Source: Verrucomicrobiota bacterium
Lineage (GTDB): Bacteria > Verrucomicrobiota > Verrucomicrobiia > Chthoniobacterales > UBA10450
Assembly (NCBI GenBank): GCA_003218815.1
Contig: QHON01000168.1
Coordinates: forward strand, 1 to 19,705
Reading direction: 5' to 3'
DNA length: 19,705 bases
Shown here piece by piece: positions 1-7,959 of this stretch (positions are counted from its first letter, which is position 1; each line of letters starts with the position of its first letter). A program made the translations under genes and the position numbers. Under the pieces are notes generated by a model, which worked only from the letters and a program-made list of their open reading frames with translations, was not told where the DNA came from and did not search any database.

Positions 1-79
1 ACGAGACGTCTCAGGTCGCTTTTGCAACGGGCCTTTGGTCAACCGCGAAAACTTTCGAGGTTGCGACCAATATGTTAGT

Positions 80-85
80 TATAAT
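80..85 (+). promoter_or_regulatory. Probable -10 box of the aldolase promoter
   Basis: A perfect TATAAT lies in a short AT-rich patch 40 bases before the aldolase start codon. No good -35 hexamer sits 16-18 bases upstream; TTGCGA at 61-66 is too close (13 bases). The call rests on the -10 consensus and position alone, so the sigma factor and exact start site are inferred. Confidence 0.4.
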
Positions 86-112
86 TATGAAGAGCAGCGA
101 AAAATGATTCAT

Positions 113-118
113 AAGGAG
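113..118 (+). promoter_or_regulatory. Strong Shine-Dalgarno site AAGGAG of the aldolase gene
   Basis: AAGGAG ends six bases before ATG 125 and decides the start codon against the longer in-frame extension that would begin at 35. It is the only textbook Shine-Dalgarno site before any gene in this window; most other starts have none or a weak one. Confidence 0.8.
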
Positions 119-124
119 AGAACC

Positions 125-1150
125 ATGAAAAGTGAAAATTTGGAAAGTGTAGCAAGAAAGCTGGTCGCCCCGGGGAAGGGGATTCTGGCAGCTGATGAGA
201 GTACGGGGACGATCGAGAAGCGATTGAAAAGCATCAAGGTCCCTTCGACGGAGGAGAACCGTCGCGCATATCGGGAAATTCTATTTACGACTGCCGGTGC
301 AGGCGAATTTATCAGCGGAGTAATTCTCTTTGACGAAACGATTCGGCAGAAGACTCGCGACGGTCGCACTTTTGTGGAAGCGCTGGAGCAGCAGGGGATA
401 ATTCCCGGTATCAAGGTAGATAAAGGTGCCAAGCCAATGGCGAATTTTCCGGACGAGAAAGTCACTGAGGGTCTCGATGGACTACGCGAGCGACTGGCGG
501 AATATCGAAAACTCGGAGCACGCTTTGCCAAATGGCGCGCAGTGATCACGATTGGCGAGAAAATTCCGACGCGCACATGCATAAACGCGAACGCGGAGGC
601 GTTGGCGCGGTATGCGGCACTTTGTCAGGAATCGGATTTAGTGCCGATCGTCGAACCGGAGGTGCTCATGGACGGCACACACACGATTGAACGGTATTTC
701 GAAGTCACGCAGCAAACGCTGGAAAGCGTCTTTCACGCTTTGTATGAGCATCAGATTGTTCTGGAAGGAATGCTGCTGAAACCGAACATGGTTCTTTCAG
801 GAAAAGATTGTCCGCAGCAAGCTTCGGTAGAGGAAGTTGCCGAAGCGACTGTGCGCTGCATGAAACGCGTCGTGCCTGGCGCTGTCCCTGGTCTGGTGTT
901 TCTCTCAGGGGGGCAAACCGATTTGCAAGCCACCGAACATCTCAACGCAATGAATCAGCTGCCTGGCCTGCCTTGGCAACTGAGCTTTTCTTTTGGACGC
1001 GCTTTACAAGCTCCAGTGCTCAAAGCCTGGAAAGGTGATCCGGCGAAAGTGGCCGAGGCGCAAGAGGCGTTCCATCACCGAGCGTTGTGCAACAGTAGGG
1101 CGCGCTTTGGCAAATACACCGCAGAAATGGACACCGCGAAGGCGGCATAG
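125..1150 (+). CDS. Class I fructose-bisphosphate aldolase
   Basis: Cytosolic glycolytic/gluconeogenic enzyme that reversibly splits fructose 1,6-bisphosphate into dihydroxyacetone phosphate and glyceraldehyde 3-phosphate by a Schiff-base mechanism. The 341-residue protein matches the animal/plant-type class I family along its whole length: GILAADES near residues 19-26 with active-site Asp24, GIKVDKG at 95-101, AKWR at 135-138, EPEV at 178-181, the Schiff-base lysine Lys219 in LLKPNMV, and the phosphate-binding SGGQ at 261-264. Length is a little shorter than the roughly 360 residues of the vertebrate enzyme, and the C-terminal tail lacks the final tyrosine of muscle aldolase. ATG 125 is chosen because AAGGAG precedes it by six bases and family members start at this point. 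No metal-binding class II motifs are present. It stands as a single gene with its own promoter, fitting high expression. Confidence 0.95.
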   Translation: MKSENLESVARKLVAPGKGILAADESTGTIEKRLKSIKVPSTEENRRAYREILFTTAGAGEFISGVILFDETIRQKTRDGRTFVEALEQQGIIPGIKVDKGAKPMANFPDEKVTEGLDGLRERLAEYRKLGARFAKWRAVITIGEKIPTRTCINANAEALARYAALCQESDLVPIVEPEVLMDGTHTIERYFEVTQQTLESVFHALYEHQIVLEGMLLKPNMVLSGKDCPQQASVEEVAEATVRCMKRVVPGAVPGLVFLSGGQTDLQATEHLNAMNQLPGLPWQLSFSFGRALQAPVLKAWKGDPAKVAEAQEAFHHRALCNSRARFGKYTAEMDTAKAA

Positions 1151-1182
1151 GGCACACAAGATTGCCCCACGAATATGCAGCG

Positions 1183-1297
1183 TTGTAGCCACGGCGCTGT
1201 GTCGCCGTGCTAGTGGATCAAGCGGTGAGCGCCTCGACGGCGAGGCGGCTAGGACGACTCTGTGCATGCAACGCTTACAGTAGCCGCCGTGGCCAAC
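1183..1297. repeat. Palindromic repeat element upstream of the copper ATPase
   Basis: GCCACGGCG (1188-1196) is exactly complementary to CGCCGTGGC (1285-1293); the match continues outward as GTTG/CAAC if the two bases TA are skipped. Inside are two further hairpins: CACGGCG/CGCCGTG (1190-1209, loop CTGTGT) and GCCTCG/CGAGGC (1231-1246, loop ACGG). GTAGCC at its left end is shared with the elements at 4054 and 18977. The element fills most of the gap between aldolase and the copper ATPase. It may also terminate aldolase transcription, although no T-run follows any stem. Confidence 0.55.
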
Positions 1298-1314
1298 TCA
1301 TTTAGACATCTCCA

Positions 1315-3429
1315 ATGATCTACACCTGTCCGATGCATCCGGAGATCGAGCACGATCATGCCGGCCACTGCCCGAAATGCGGAATGACATTGGAGCCAAA
1401 GACGATTGGGGCAGGTAACGAAGAGGAACAAAAGGAAATTCGCTCGTTGTCGCGAAAATTCTGGAGCGCACTCGTCCTCACGATTCCGGTGCTGTTTATC
1501 GCGATGGGTCACGCAATTCCGGGACTGGACGTGGACGCGATGATCCCGAAACAAATTTCGAAATGGATCGAATTTGCCCTTGCAACCCCGGTAGTCCTTT
1601 GGGCTGGCGACTTTTTCTTCACACGCGCCTGGCGATCGATTGTTAATCGCAGCCTCAATATGTTCACGCTGATCGCTGTCGGCGTCGGCGCCGCGTATTT
1701 CTATAGCGCTGTTGCAGTACTCGCACCGGGGATTTTTCCGGAGTCTTTCCGGAGCAACGGTGAGGTCGGTCTCTACTTTGAAGCGGCAGCGGTCATCACC
1801 ACGCTCGTCTTGTTTGGACAGTCGATTGAGGCAAAAGCACGCAGCCGCACCGGGCAGGCGATCAAGGCGTTGTTGAACCTTGCTGCGAAAACTGCGCATC
1901 GAGTTCGCGATGGCCAGGAGGATGAAATTGCAGTGGAACAAATTCAGAAGGGGGACTTCCTCCGCGTTCGGCCGGGCGAGAAAGTGCCAATCGATGGTGT
2001 GATTGTCGAAGGCAAAAGCAATATCGACGAATCGATGGTCACCGGCGAGTCGATGCCGGTTAGCAAAGCTCCCGATGAGAACGTGATCGGCGCAACAGTA
2101 AATCAGACCGGCTCGTTTTTGATGCGTGCCGAGAAAATCGGTTCGGAAACGCTGCTGTCGCAAATTGTCCAAATGGTGGCGGACGCGCAACGCACCCGCG
2201 CACCTATTCAGAAACTCGCCGACGCAGTTTCCGGTTATTTTGTCCCGGCGGTCATCGCCATCGCGGTGATCACGTTTGTTATTTGGTCGATCGTTGGGCC
2301 TGCGCCGGCGATGGCTTACGCTTTGGTAAACGCCGTCTCCGTGCTGATTATCGCGTGTCCATGCGCGCTCGGGCTTGCCACGCCCATGTCGATCATGGTT
2401 GGCGTCGGACGCGCTGCCCAAACTGGAATCCTGATAAAAAACGCGGAAGCCATTGAGACCGCTGAAAAAGTCACGCACCTGATCACAGATAAGACCGGTA
2501 CGTTAACAGTCGGCAAGCCAGAAGTCGTCAGCCGGATTGGCACGGACACCACAGCTAAACGCGATGTTCTACAGATCGCAGCATCGTTGGAGTCTCATAG
2601 TGAACATCCGTTGGCGCGTGCAATTGCAGAGGCCGCGAAAAAAGAACAGATTGAGTTACATCACGTAACCGGTTTCGAATCCATCACGGGTGGTGGCGTA
2701 AGCGGTAAAATCGATGAGAAATCTGTCCTTATCGGCAAAGAAAAGTTTCTGACCGAGTCGAAAGTCACGATCTCTGAAGAGCTGAAGAACGAAGCCCGTC
2801 GCTTGCAAGAAAAAGCGCAGACGACGGTTTGGCTGGCGGTAGATGGAGAGGCAGTCGGCATTCTCGGCGTTGCCGATCCGATCAAAGAAACCGCGAGACA
2901 GGCGATCCGCCAGCTGCACGATATGCACCTAAAAGTCATCATGTGCACGGGCGACAATCGTCGAACGGCCGAAGCTGTTGCGCGTGAATTAGGCATCGAC
3001 GAATTCAGGGCCGAAGTAATGCCAAATGAAAAGATCGACATCGTTAAGAAATTAAAATCAGAAGGCGCGATCGTCGCGATGGCAGGAGATGGAATCAATG
3101 ACGCTCCCGCGCTGGCCGCTGCCGATGTCGGAGTCGCCATGGGTACGGGGACTGATGTGGCAATCGAAAGCGCCGGAATCACACTCGTGAAAGGCGATCT
3201 GTTGGGAATAGTCAAGGCGATGCATGTCAGTGGCGCTGTGATGCGAAATATCCGGCAAAACCTGTTTTTCGCGTTTATCTACAACGCGCTCGGCGTGCCG
3301 ATTGCAGCTGGCGCGCTTTATCCTTTCTTCGGACTTCTGCTCAGCCCAATGATTGCCGGCGCGGCGATGAGTTTCAGCTCCGTTTCAGTTATCGCGAATG
3401 CGCTCCGACTGCGATCGATCAAACTGTGA
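1315..3429 (+). CDS. copA: Cu(+)-exporting P1B-type ATPase
   Basis: Inner-membrane pump that uses ATP to expel monovalent copper. The 704-residue protein opens with a heavy-metal-binding domain, YTCPMHPEI...CPKCGM (residues 3-25), rather than the usual ferredoxin-like CxxC domain. Then come about eight membrane segments and the three cytoplasmic domains. Visible motifs: actuator TGES near residue 243, the transport-site CPC at 348-350, phosphorylated Asp392 in DKTGT, SEHPLA at 429-434 in the nucleotide domain, and GDGINDAP at 591-598. The last two helices carry YN (in IYNALG) and MSFSSVSVIANALRLR, the pattern of the copper(I) subgroup, which supports the metal assignment over zinc or cobalt. 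The ATG is taken because the metal-binding motif starts two residues later; there is no clear ribosome-binding site. No copper regulator or chaperone is adjacent. Confidence 0.93.
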   Translation: MIYTCPMHPEIEHDHAGHCPKCGMTLEPKTIGAGNEEEQKEIRSLSRKFWSALVLTIPVLFIAMGHAIPGLDVDAMIPKQISKWIEFALATPVVLWAGDFFFTRAWRSIVNRSLNMFTLIAVGVGAAYFYSAVAVLAPGIFPESFRSNGEVGLYFEAAAVITTLVLFGQSIEAKARSRTGQAIKALLNLAAKTAHRVRDGQEDEIAVEQIQKGDFLRVRPGEKVPIDGVIVEGKSNIDESMVTGESMPVSKAPDENVIGATVNQTGSFLMRAEKIGSETLLSQIVQMVADAQRTRAPIQKLADAVSGYFVPAVIAIAVITFVIWSIVGPAPAMAYALVNAVSVLIIACPCALGLATPMSIMVGVGRAAQTGILIKNAEAIETAEKVTHLITDKTGTLTVGKPEVVSRIGTDTTAKRDVLQIAASLESHSEHPLARAIAEAAKKEQIELHHVTGFESITGGGVSGKIDEKSVLIGKEKFLTESKVTISEELKNEARRLQEKAQTTVWLAVDGEAVGILGVADPIKETARQAIRQLHDMHLKVIMCTGDNRRTAEAVARELGIDEFRAEVMPNEKIDIVKKLKSEGAIVAMAGDGINDAPALAAADVGVAMGTGTDVAIESAGITLVKGDLLGIVKAMHVSGAVMRNIRQNLFFAFIYNALGVPIAAGALYPFFGLLLSPMIAGAAMSFSSVSVIANALRLRSIKL

Positions 3430-3541
3430 ACGAGTGAGGCCACCCATAGAGATGTAACTATTCGCTTCCCGACAGCGTGACCGCAGGATAAAATCTCTAG
3501 CGCGTTTCGCTTGAGGCATAGAAAACCCAATATCCAATCTT

Positions 3542-4027
3542 ATGGTTACACGACTTATCATCGCCCTATCGGTTACAGTGCTTCTCCCGGCTATGCCGCT
3601 CCCAGCACAACATCCGCGGCCACAATCGCAACAGTTACCACAGATAACAACGAGACCTACGCAGAGCGGCATCCAGACGAAGGAGGTGAGCGAGGCTGAT
3701 ATCTCTGCCGGAATTAAGAGACACATTGCCAGCGACACCAAAAAATCGAGCGATAGAAAGTTTCACGTTAAGTATGGATCCAAAGATCTCGCGCTCGACT
3801 TAATCAAGGTCCATAACGATCGGCTCTCGAGTCTCGGCGGCGGCAAATATTTCGCTTGTGTCGATATGAAAGCTACCGACGGCACAATCTACGACATTGA
3901 TTTCTTTATGACCGGACAGCCGAGCAGTATGAGAGTCACAGAAACTTCGGTTCACAAAGTTAACGGCAAACCACTTTACAACTGGAAAGAAGAAGGCGGC
4001 GTTTGGAAAAGAGTGCGAGCCTCATAA
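3542..4027 (+). CDS. Small secreted protein of unknown function
   Basis: A 161-residue protein I do not recognise. Residues 1-22 form a clear signal peptide (Arg4, hydrophobic core LIIALSVTVLL, then AMPLPAQ with a likely cleavage after Ala21). Residues 23-45 are rich in Pro, Gln and Thr and probably flexible. The remaining part (about 46-161) looks like one folded alpha/beta domain, with a possible helix ISAGIKRHI and beta-strands around KYFACVDMKATDGTIYDIDFFM. A single cysteine remains after cleavage, so no disulfide is expected within one chain. The protein lies downstream of the copper pump in the same direction, but the 112-base gap and lack of metal-binding residues give no reason to link them. 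It is probably periplasmic; its role is unknown. Confidence 0.75.
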   Translation: MVTRLIIALSVTVLLPAMPLPAQHPRPQSQQLPQITTRPTQSGIQTKEVSEADISAGIKRHIASDTKKSSDRKFHVKYGSKDLALDLIKVHNDRLSSLGGGKYFACVDMKATDGTIYDIDFFMTGQPSSMRVTETSVHKVNGKPLYNWKEEGGVWKRVRAS

Positions 4028-4040
4028 CCGCGGTGCGGTT
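4026..4040. repeat. Short hairpin over the stop codon of the secreted protein
   Basis: AACCGC-GGT-GCGGTT is a perfect six-base stem that starts inside the TAA stop codon (4025-4027). It is followed closely by two more palindromes (4054-4109, 4116-4134). It could slow 3' decay or help termination, but no T-run follows. Confidence 0.45.
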
Positions 4041-4053
4041 GTGCGCAATTAAG

Positions 4054-4109
4054 CTGTAGCCGCGGCCCTGTGGGCCGCGCGCAGGCGTTGCACAGCGATC
4101 CGGCTACAG
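4054..4109. repeat. 56-bp palindromic element, CTGTAGCC...GGCTACAG
   Basis: Perfect eight-base terminal inverted repeats, CTGTAGCC (4054-4061) and GGCTACAG (4102-4109), enclose a strong arm CGCGGCCC/GGGCCGCG (4061-4079, loop TGT). Its first twelve bases, CTGTAGCCGCGG, are identical to those of the element inside the E1/E2 gene at 18977. It resembles REP- or MITE-type non-autonomous repeats. It lies in the 137-base gap before metG. Confidence 0.75.
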
Positions 4110-4115
4110 GAAACC

Positions 4116-4134
4116 GGCAAGCGATGCGCTTGCC
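4116..4134. repeat. Perfect hairpin just upstream of metG
   Basis: GGCAAGCG-ATG-CGCTTGCC is an eight-base perfect stem with a three-base loop, 30 bases before the metG start. It may be a separate short repeat. If transcribed with metG it would sit in the 5' leader. Confidence 0.5.
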
Positions 4135-4164
4135 CTACCACGATTAGTCCGCCAGTTTCACGGT

Positions 4165-5784
4165 GTGCCGAAGACTTTCTTTATTACGACAGCGATCGAT
4201 TACACTAACTCGCCACCGCACATCGGTCATGCTTACGAAAAAGTGCTGGCGGATGTGATCGCGCGCTATCATCGACTGAAAGGTGACAAAGTTTTCTTTC
4301 TAACAGGTGCCGATCAACACGGGCAGAAGGTTCAGCAATCCGCAGCCAAGGCGGGTGTTCCTCCTAACGAATTCGTCAAAGGCATCACACAAAAGTTTGT
4401 CGATCTTTGGAAACAGCTCGACGTGAAATATGACGAATGGGCGGAGACGACGAGCGAGCGGCACAAAAAAGTCGTTCAAGGAATTCTGCAGCGCCTGTTC
4501 GACGCCGGCCAAATCTACAAGGATAAACAAGCCGGCTACTACTCAGTCCGTCAGGAACAATTCTTGACCGACAAGGAGCGCGGTGCCGACGGTCAATTCG
4601 GTCCGGAGTGGGGGGAGATCGAGTTTCGGGAGGAAGAAAATTATTATTTTCGTTTGTCCCAGTATAAAGACTGGCTGCTCGCTTATCTCAGCAAGCGGGC
4701 CGACGCAATCATCCCAGATTTTCGTCAGATCGAACTGCGCAACGCGGTGGATCGACTGAGCGGCGATCTTTGCATTTCGCGTCCGAAATCGCGTCTCGAT
4801 TGGGGAATCGAACTTCCATTCGATAAAGAGTTCGTTACTTACGTCTGGTTCGACGCGCTAACGAACTACATCAGCTTCGCCGGCTACGATCCTAAGATCG
4901 ACAATTACGAGAGGCAACCGCAGGAATTCCGTGATCGCTGGTCGAAAGACACGCTGCAAATCATAGGAAAAGACATTCTGGTTCCCGCGCACGGCATCTA
5001 CTGGCTAATCATGCTGCATGCGATTGGATTTCCCGACGCTCAAATGCCGCAGTTGCTGGTGCACGGCTGGTGGAATCTTGGCGGGGCGAAGATGAGCAAG
5101 AGCGCCGGGAATATTATTGATCCATTTGTACTGATTGAGAAATACAGCGCCGACGCGCTTCGCTATTACTTGATGAGCGATATCGTCACCGGCCAGGACG
5201 CAGACTTTTCCGAGGAGCGACTGATCGAGCGTTACAATTCTGACTTAGCGAACAACATTGGTAATCTCGCTAATAGAACCCTTAACATGATTGGACGATA
5301 TCTACCTGATCGTCAGTTACGTCGGACTGAGGCACTCTTCGAAAGCCAGTCGCCGGTTGCGGGATTGCTTCATCGACTTTCGCAAAAGGAGATTGCCCGA
5401 TCAGTTTCCTATTTCAAACGCGATATGGATGGCTTCGACATCTCGGTCGCGAATGGGATGCCTATCAACCTAACATTGTACTGTAATGGTGTAATCGAAG
5501 AGGCGGCACCGTGGAACTTGTCAAAACAAAGCGGCACGGAATCTAAAACACTTCTTGCTAGCGTGCTTTATCACATAGCTGAGACGCTCCGCATCATCGC
5601 GATTTTGATTTCGCCGGTATTGCCGAAAGCTGCGCATGGAATTTTCGATCAGCTGAATTGGAAAATGGAGTTGAGCGGGGGAGAACAGCGATTTTCGCTC
5701 GCCGATGCGGAGTGGGGGAGACTGCCGGACGGACATGTCGTGGGCAAACCGGTGCCGCTGTTCCCGAGAATTGAGGGCACGTGA
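4165..5784 (+). CDS. metG: Methionyl-tRNA synthetase
   Basis: Cytosolic class I aminoacyl-tRNA synthetase that charges tRNA-Met, including initiator tRNA. The 539-residue protein begins at GTG; the following PKTFFITTAIDYTNSPPHIGHAY is where family members start. The ATP-binding signatures are HIGH (residues 19-22) and KMSKS (309-313). The connective-peptide region (KQAGYYSVRQEQF and after) has no zinc-binding cysteines, so this is a metal-free form. The anticodon-binding helical domain follows (about 370-490: SDLANNIGNLANR, then NLYCNGVIEEAAPWNL-like residues). The protein ends without the C-terminal EMAP/Trbp111-like tRNA-binding domain present in some homologues. No ribosome-binding site is evident before the GTG; three palindromes occupy the region just upstream. 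Confidence 0.95.
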   Translation: MPKTFFITTAIDYTNSPPHIGHAYEKVLADVIARYHRLKGDKVFFLTGADQHGQKVQQSAAKAGVPPNEFVKGITQKFVDLWKQLDVKYDEWAETTSERHKKVVQGILQRLFDAGQIYKDKQAGYYSVRQEQFLTDKERGADGQFGPEWGEIEFREEENYYFRLSQYKDWLLAYLSKRADAIIPDFRQIELRNAVDRLSGDLCISRPKSRLDWGIELPFDKEFVTYVWFDALTNYISFAGYDPKIDNYERQPQEFRDRWSKDTLQIIGKDILVPAHGIYWLIMLHAIGFPDAQMPQLLVHGWWNLGGAKMSKSAGNIIDPFVLIEKYSADALRYYLMSDIVTGQDADFSEERLIERYNSDLANNIGNLANRTLNMIGRYLPDRQLRRTEALFESQSPVAGLLHRLSQKEIARSVSYFKRDMDGFDISVANGMPINLTLYCNGVIEEAAPWNLSKQSGTESKTLLASVLYHIAETLRIIAILISPVLPKAAHGIFDQLNWKMELSGGEQRFSLADAEWGRLPDGHVVGKPVPLFPRIEGT

Positions 5785-5786
5785 TT

Positions 5787-5846
5787 TGGAGGGACGACCT
5801 CTGTGTCGTCTCAAAAATTCAGGGACGGACGGAGCCCGTCCCTCCA
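5787..5846. repeat. 60-bp palindromic element between convergent metG and folC
   Basis: Terminal inverted repeats TGGAGGGACG (5787-5796) and CGTCCCTCCA (5837-5846) are perfect over ten bases. Two inner arms exist: GACGAC/GTCGTC (5793-5810) and GGGACGG/CCGTCCC (5822-5842, loop ACGGAGC). The architecture (outer stem plus two arms) matches the other palindromes, but the terminal sequence is a different family. It fills nearly the whole 74-base gap between the two convergent stop codons and could act as a two-way transcription barrier. Confidence 0.75.
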
Positions 5847-5858
5847 TGATTACCAAAA

Positions 5859-7112
5859 TTATTGGGCGCATTCTTCGAAGGCAGCAGGTTCGCCGTGCAA
5901 GCAGGCGAGAACCTCACCCGCGAAATGGAGCGAGCCGGTGATCAAAATTGGTGCGGGGCGCGATTGAGCCTTTGCGAGCGCTTCATCAATCGATGCCGTA
6001 ATGGAGTAGGGGAGTGATGGACTTTTGACGGATAAAACTTTTGCCAGGTCATCCGGCGAAACCGCGCGCTCACTCCGAATCTTTGGTAAAAGAACGTAAG
6101 CTGCGATTGGCGCGAGCGCTGCGCAGATTCCGGGCAAATCTTTATCGGAAAGAATTGCAAGGATTAGCGAGGCGCGTTGGTCACCGAAGGTTTCTCGCCA
6201 TGTTTGGGCGAGAACTCGTGCAGCGGCTGGATTATGTGCACCGTCAATCACTATGCGATCATCCCAGTGTTGAAAACGTGCTGGCCAATCAACCGACGAA
6301 AGCCCGTTCGCAATGGATGAATCATCGATGTCGATCTTGGCGGCGCGGAGCGCTGCGATCGCCAGAGCCGCATTTTGTTTTTGATGCTCACCTGGGAGTC
6401 CAACACGAGATTTGTGATACGCGTCATGCACGAATTGCAGTGGAGCCTCGCATTCAGCGGCTTGGGCGTGAATCACTTTTTCGGCGTCCGAAGGTTGCGC
6501 CGCCGCAACGACCGGAATTTTTGGTTTGATAACGCCAGCCTTTTCCGTGGCGATTTTCTCGATGGTATCACCGAGCCATTGTTGATGATCGAGCTCGATC
6601 GGTGTGATGATTGAAACGTTTGGTTGCACGGCGTTCGTGGCATCGAGGCGGCCGCCTAGTCCGGTTTCCAAGATGACGATGTCGATTTTCGCGTTGGAGA
6701 AATGTTTGAGCGCAAGCGCAGTTGTGATTTCAAAAAATGTCGGATGCGGATCCCAATCGCGAACGAGATCGCGAATCGTCGTCAGGCCTTTGGCAACCGC
6801 TTCCTCAGAGATCATTTCGCCGTTCACGCGGATACGTTCACGAAACGTGACGAGGTGAGGGGATGTGAACAGGCCGGTGCGATATTTTCGTGCCCGGAGG
6901 ATTGAATCGATCATTGCGCAAACGGAACCTTTGCCATTCGTTCCAGCAACGTGAATGACCCGGCCGTCGCCAAGCTCAACCTGAAGCGCTGCGATGAGCC
7001 GCTGGATATTTTCCAGGCCGAGCTTGATCCCGAAGCGCTGGAGGCCATACAGCCAGGCGAGCGTCTCCTTGTAGGGAGAGAGTCGCGGCACGGAGGCCTC
7101 CCCGACTTTCAC
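5859..7112 (-). CDS. folC: Bifunctional folylpolyglutamate synthase / dihydrofolate synthase
   Basis: Cytosolic Mur-ligase-family enzyme that joins glutamate to dihydropteroate and adds further glutamates to folates, using ATP. The 417-residue length is typical. Motifs in order: N-terminal LAWLYGLQRFGIKLGLENI (18-36), P-loop GTNGKGS (57-63), ETGLGGRLDATN (149-160), DHQQWLG (175-181) with EKAG (190-193) holding the likely carbamylated lysine, HQKQNAA (243-249), and DGAHNP (290-295) at the start of the C-terminal domain. The start is GTG at 7112-7110, overlapping the accD stop by four bases (GTGA), so translation is probably coupled. It is last in the CPBP-comF-accD-folC operon; accD-folC adjacency is a known arrangement in other bacteria. 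Both activities are assumed from family membership; some relatives have only one. Confidence 0.93.
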   Translation of the reverse strand: MKVGEASVPRLSPYKETLAWLYGLQRFGIKLGLENIQRLIAALQVELGDGRVIHVAGTNGKGSVCAMIDSILRARKYRTGLFTSPHLVTFRERIRVNGEMISEEAVAKGLTTIRDLVRDWDPHPTFFEITTALALKHFSNAKIDIVILETGLGGRLDATNAVQPNVSIITPIELDHQQWLGDTIEKIATEKAGVIKPKIPVVAAAQPSDAEKVIHAQAAECEAPLQFVHDAYHKSRVGLPGEHQKQNAALAIAALRAAKIDIDDSSIANGLSSVDWPARFQHWDDRIVIDGAHNPAAARVLAQTWRETFGDQRASLILAILSDKDLPGICAALAPIAAYVLLPKIRSERAVSPDDLAKVLSVKSPSLPYSITASIDEALAKAQSRPAPILITGSLHFAGEVLACLHGEPAAFEECAQ

Positions 7113-7954
7113 GATACAACGGAAAAATAACTGAGCAGCCGGCTGAGCTGTTCGCGCATCTTTTTGCGATGCACAATCAGATCGATCAAGCCATGTTCTT
7201 GAAGAAACTCTGCGGTCTGAAATTTTTGCGGCAAATCCTGATGGGTAGTTTCTTTGATCACGCGTGGGCCGGCGAAGCCGATCATGCTTTTCGGTTCTGC
7301 AATAATCACATCACCTAACGAAGCAAAGCTCGCCATGACGCCAGCGGTGGTGGGATTTGTCAGAACAGAAATGTAAGGAAGCCGTTGTTCAGCATGACGC
7401 GCGAGAGCGCCGCTCGTTTTAGCCATTTGCATCAAGCTCAACATTCCTTCGTACAAGCGAGCGCCACCGGAGGCGGCAATGATGATGACCGCGGAGCGTT
7501 CGGCGGTTCCATATTCAATCGTGCGGGTGATTCTTTCGCCGACAACTGAGCCCATCGTGGCAGCAAGAAACCCGAAATCCATGACGGCGATTGCGACCTT
7601 ATAGCCGTCGAGTATTCCGTAGCCGCTGATCACGGCGTCAGTCAAGCCAGTGCGCTCCTGGTAATTCTTGAGGCGATCCTTGTAAGTCGCCATCCCTTGA
7701 AAGCGCAAAGTGTCGACGGATTTCAGGCCGGCATCCATCTCCACGAAACTTTCCGGATCGAGAAGATTGTCGATCCGTTCCTTGGCCGATTGCGCGAAAT
7801 GATAATCGCAACGCGGACAGACGCGCTGATTCTGGGCGAGCTCGATTTCAGGCACAACTTCAGAACAGCCGGGGCATTTCTGGAAAAGACCGTGTGGGAT
7901 ATCGCGTTTCTTCGGACTTTCCGCCTTGATCGCTGGTTTTTTGAAAATTGCCAT
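7109..7954 (-). CDS. accD: Acetyl-CoA carboxylase carboxyltransferase, beta subunit
   Basis: Subunit of acetyl-CoA carboxylase; together with AccA it moves the carboxyl group from biotin on AccB to acetyl-CoA, the first committed step of fatty-acid synthesis. The 281-residue protein has the N-terminal four-cysteine zinc ribbon (Cys27, Cys30, Cys46, Cys49) and the crotonase-like carboxyltransferase core with AASGGARLYEGMLSLMQMAKTS and NPTTAGVMASFASLGD. ATG 7954 is preferred over a start at 8026 because AccD proteins begin close to the zinc ribbon with a short basic stretch such as MAIFKKP; the longer version would also overlap comF by 67 bases. It begins five bases after the comF stop codon, and its own stop overlaps the folC start. 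No accA is seen in the window. Confidence 0.95.
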   Translation of the reverse strand: MAIFKKPAIKAESPKKRDIPHGLFQKCPGCSEVVPEIELAQNQRVCPRCDYHFAQSAKERIDNLLDPESFVEMDAGLKSVDTLRFQGMATYKDRLKNYQERTGLTDAVISGYGILDGYKVAIAVMDFGFLAATMGSVVGERITRTIEYGTAERSAVIIIAASGGARLYEGMLSLMQMAKTSGALARHAEQRLPYISVLTNPTTAGVMASFASLGDVIIAEPKSMIGFAGPRVIKETTHQDLPQKFQTAEFLQEHGLIDLIVHRKKMREQLSRLLSYFSVVS

Positions 7955-7959
7955 GGGAA

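Noticed and set aside
35..124. Upstream extension of the aldolase reading frame
   Set aside because: It would read through the -10 box and the Shine-Dalgarno site, and the extra 30 residues match nothing in the aldolase family.
1249..2478. Long open frame (about 409 codons) on the minus strand opposite copA
   Set aside because: Its translation is rich in Arg, Asn, His and Asp without any family motif or hydrophobic core, as expected for the antisense of a conserved coding sequence. CopA on the plus strand explains the region fully.
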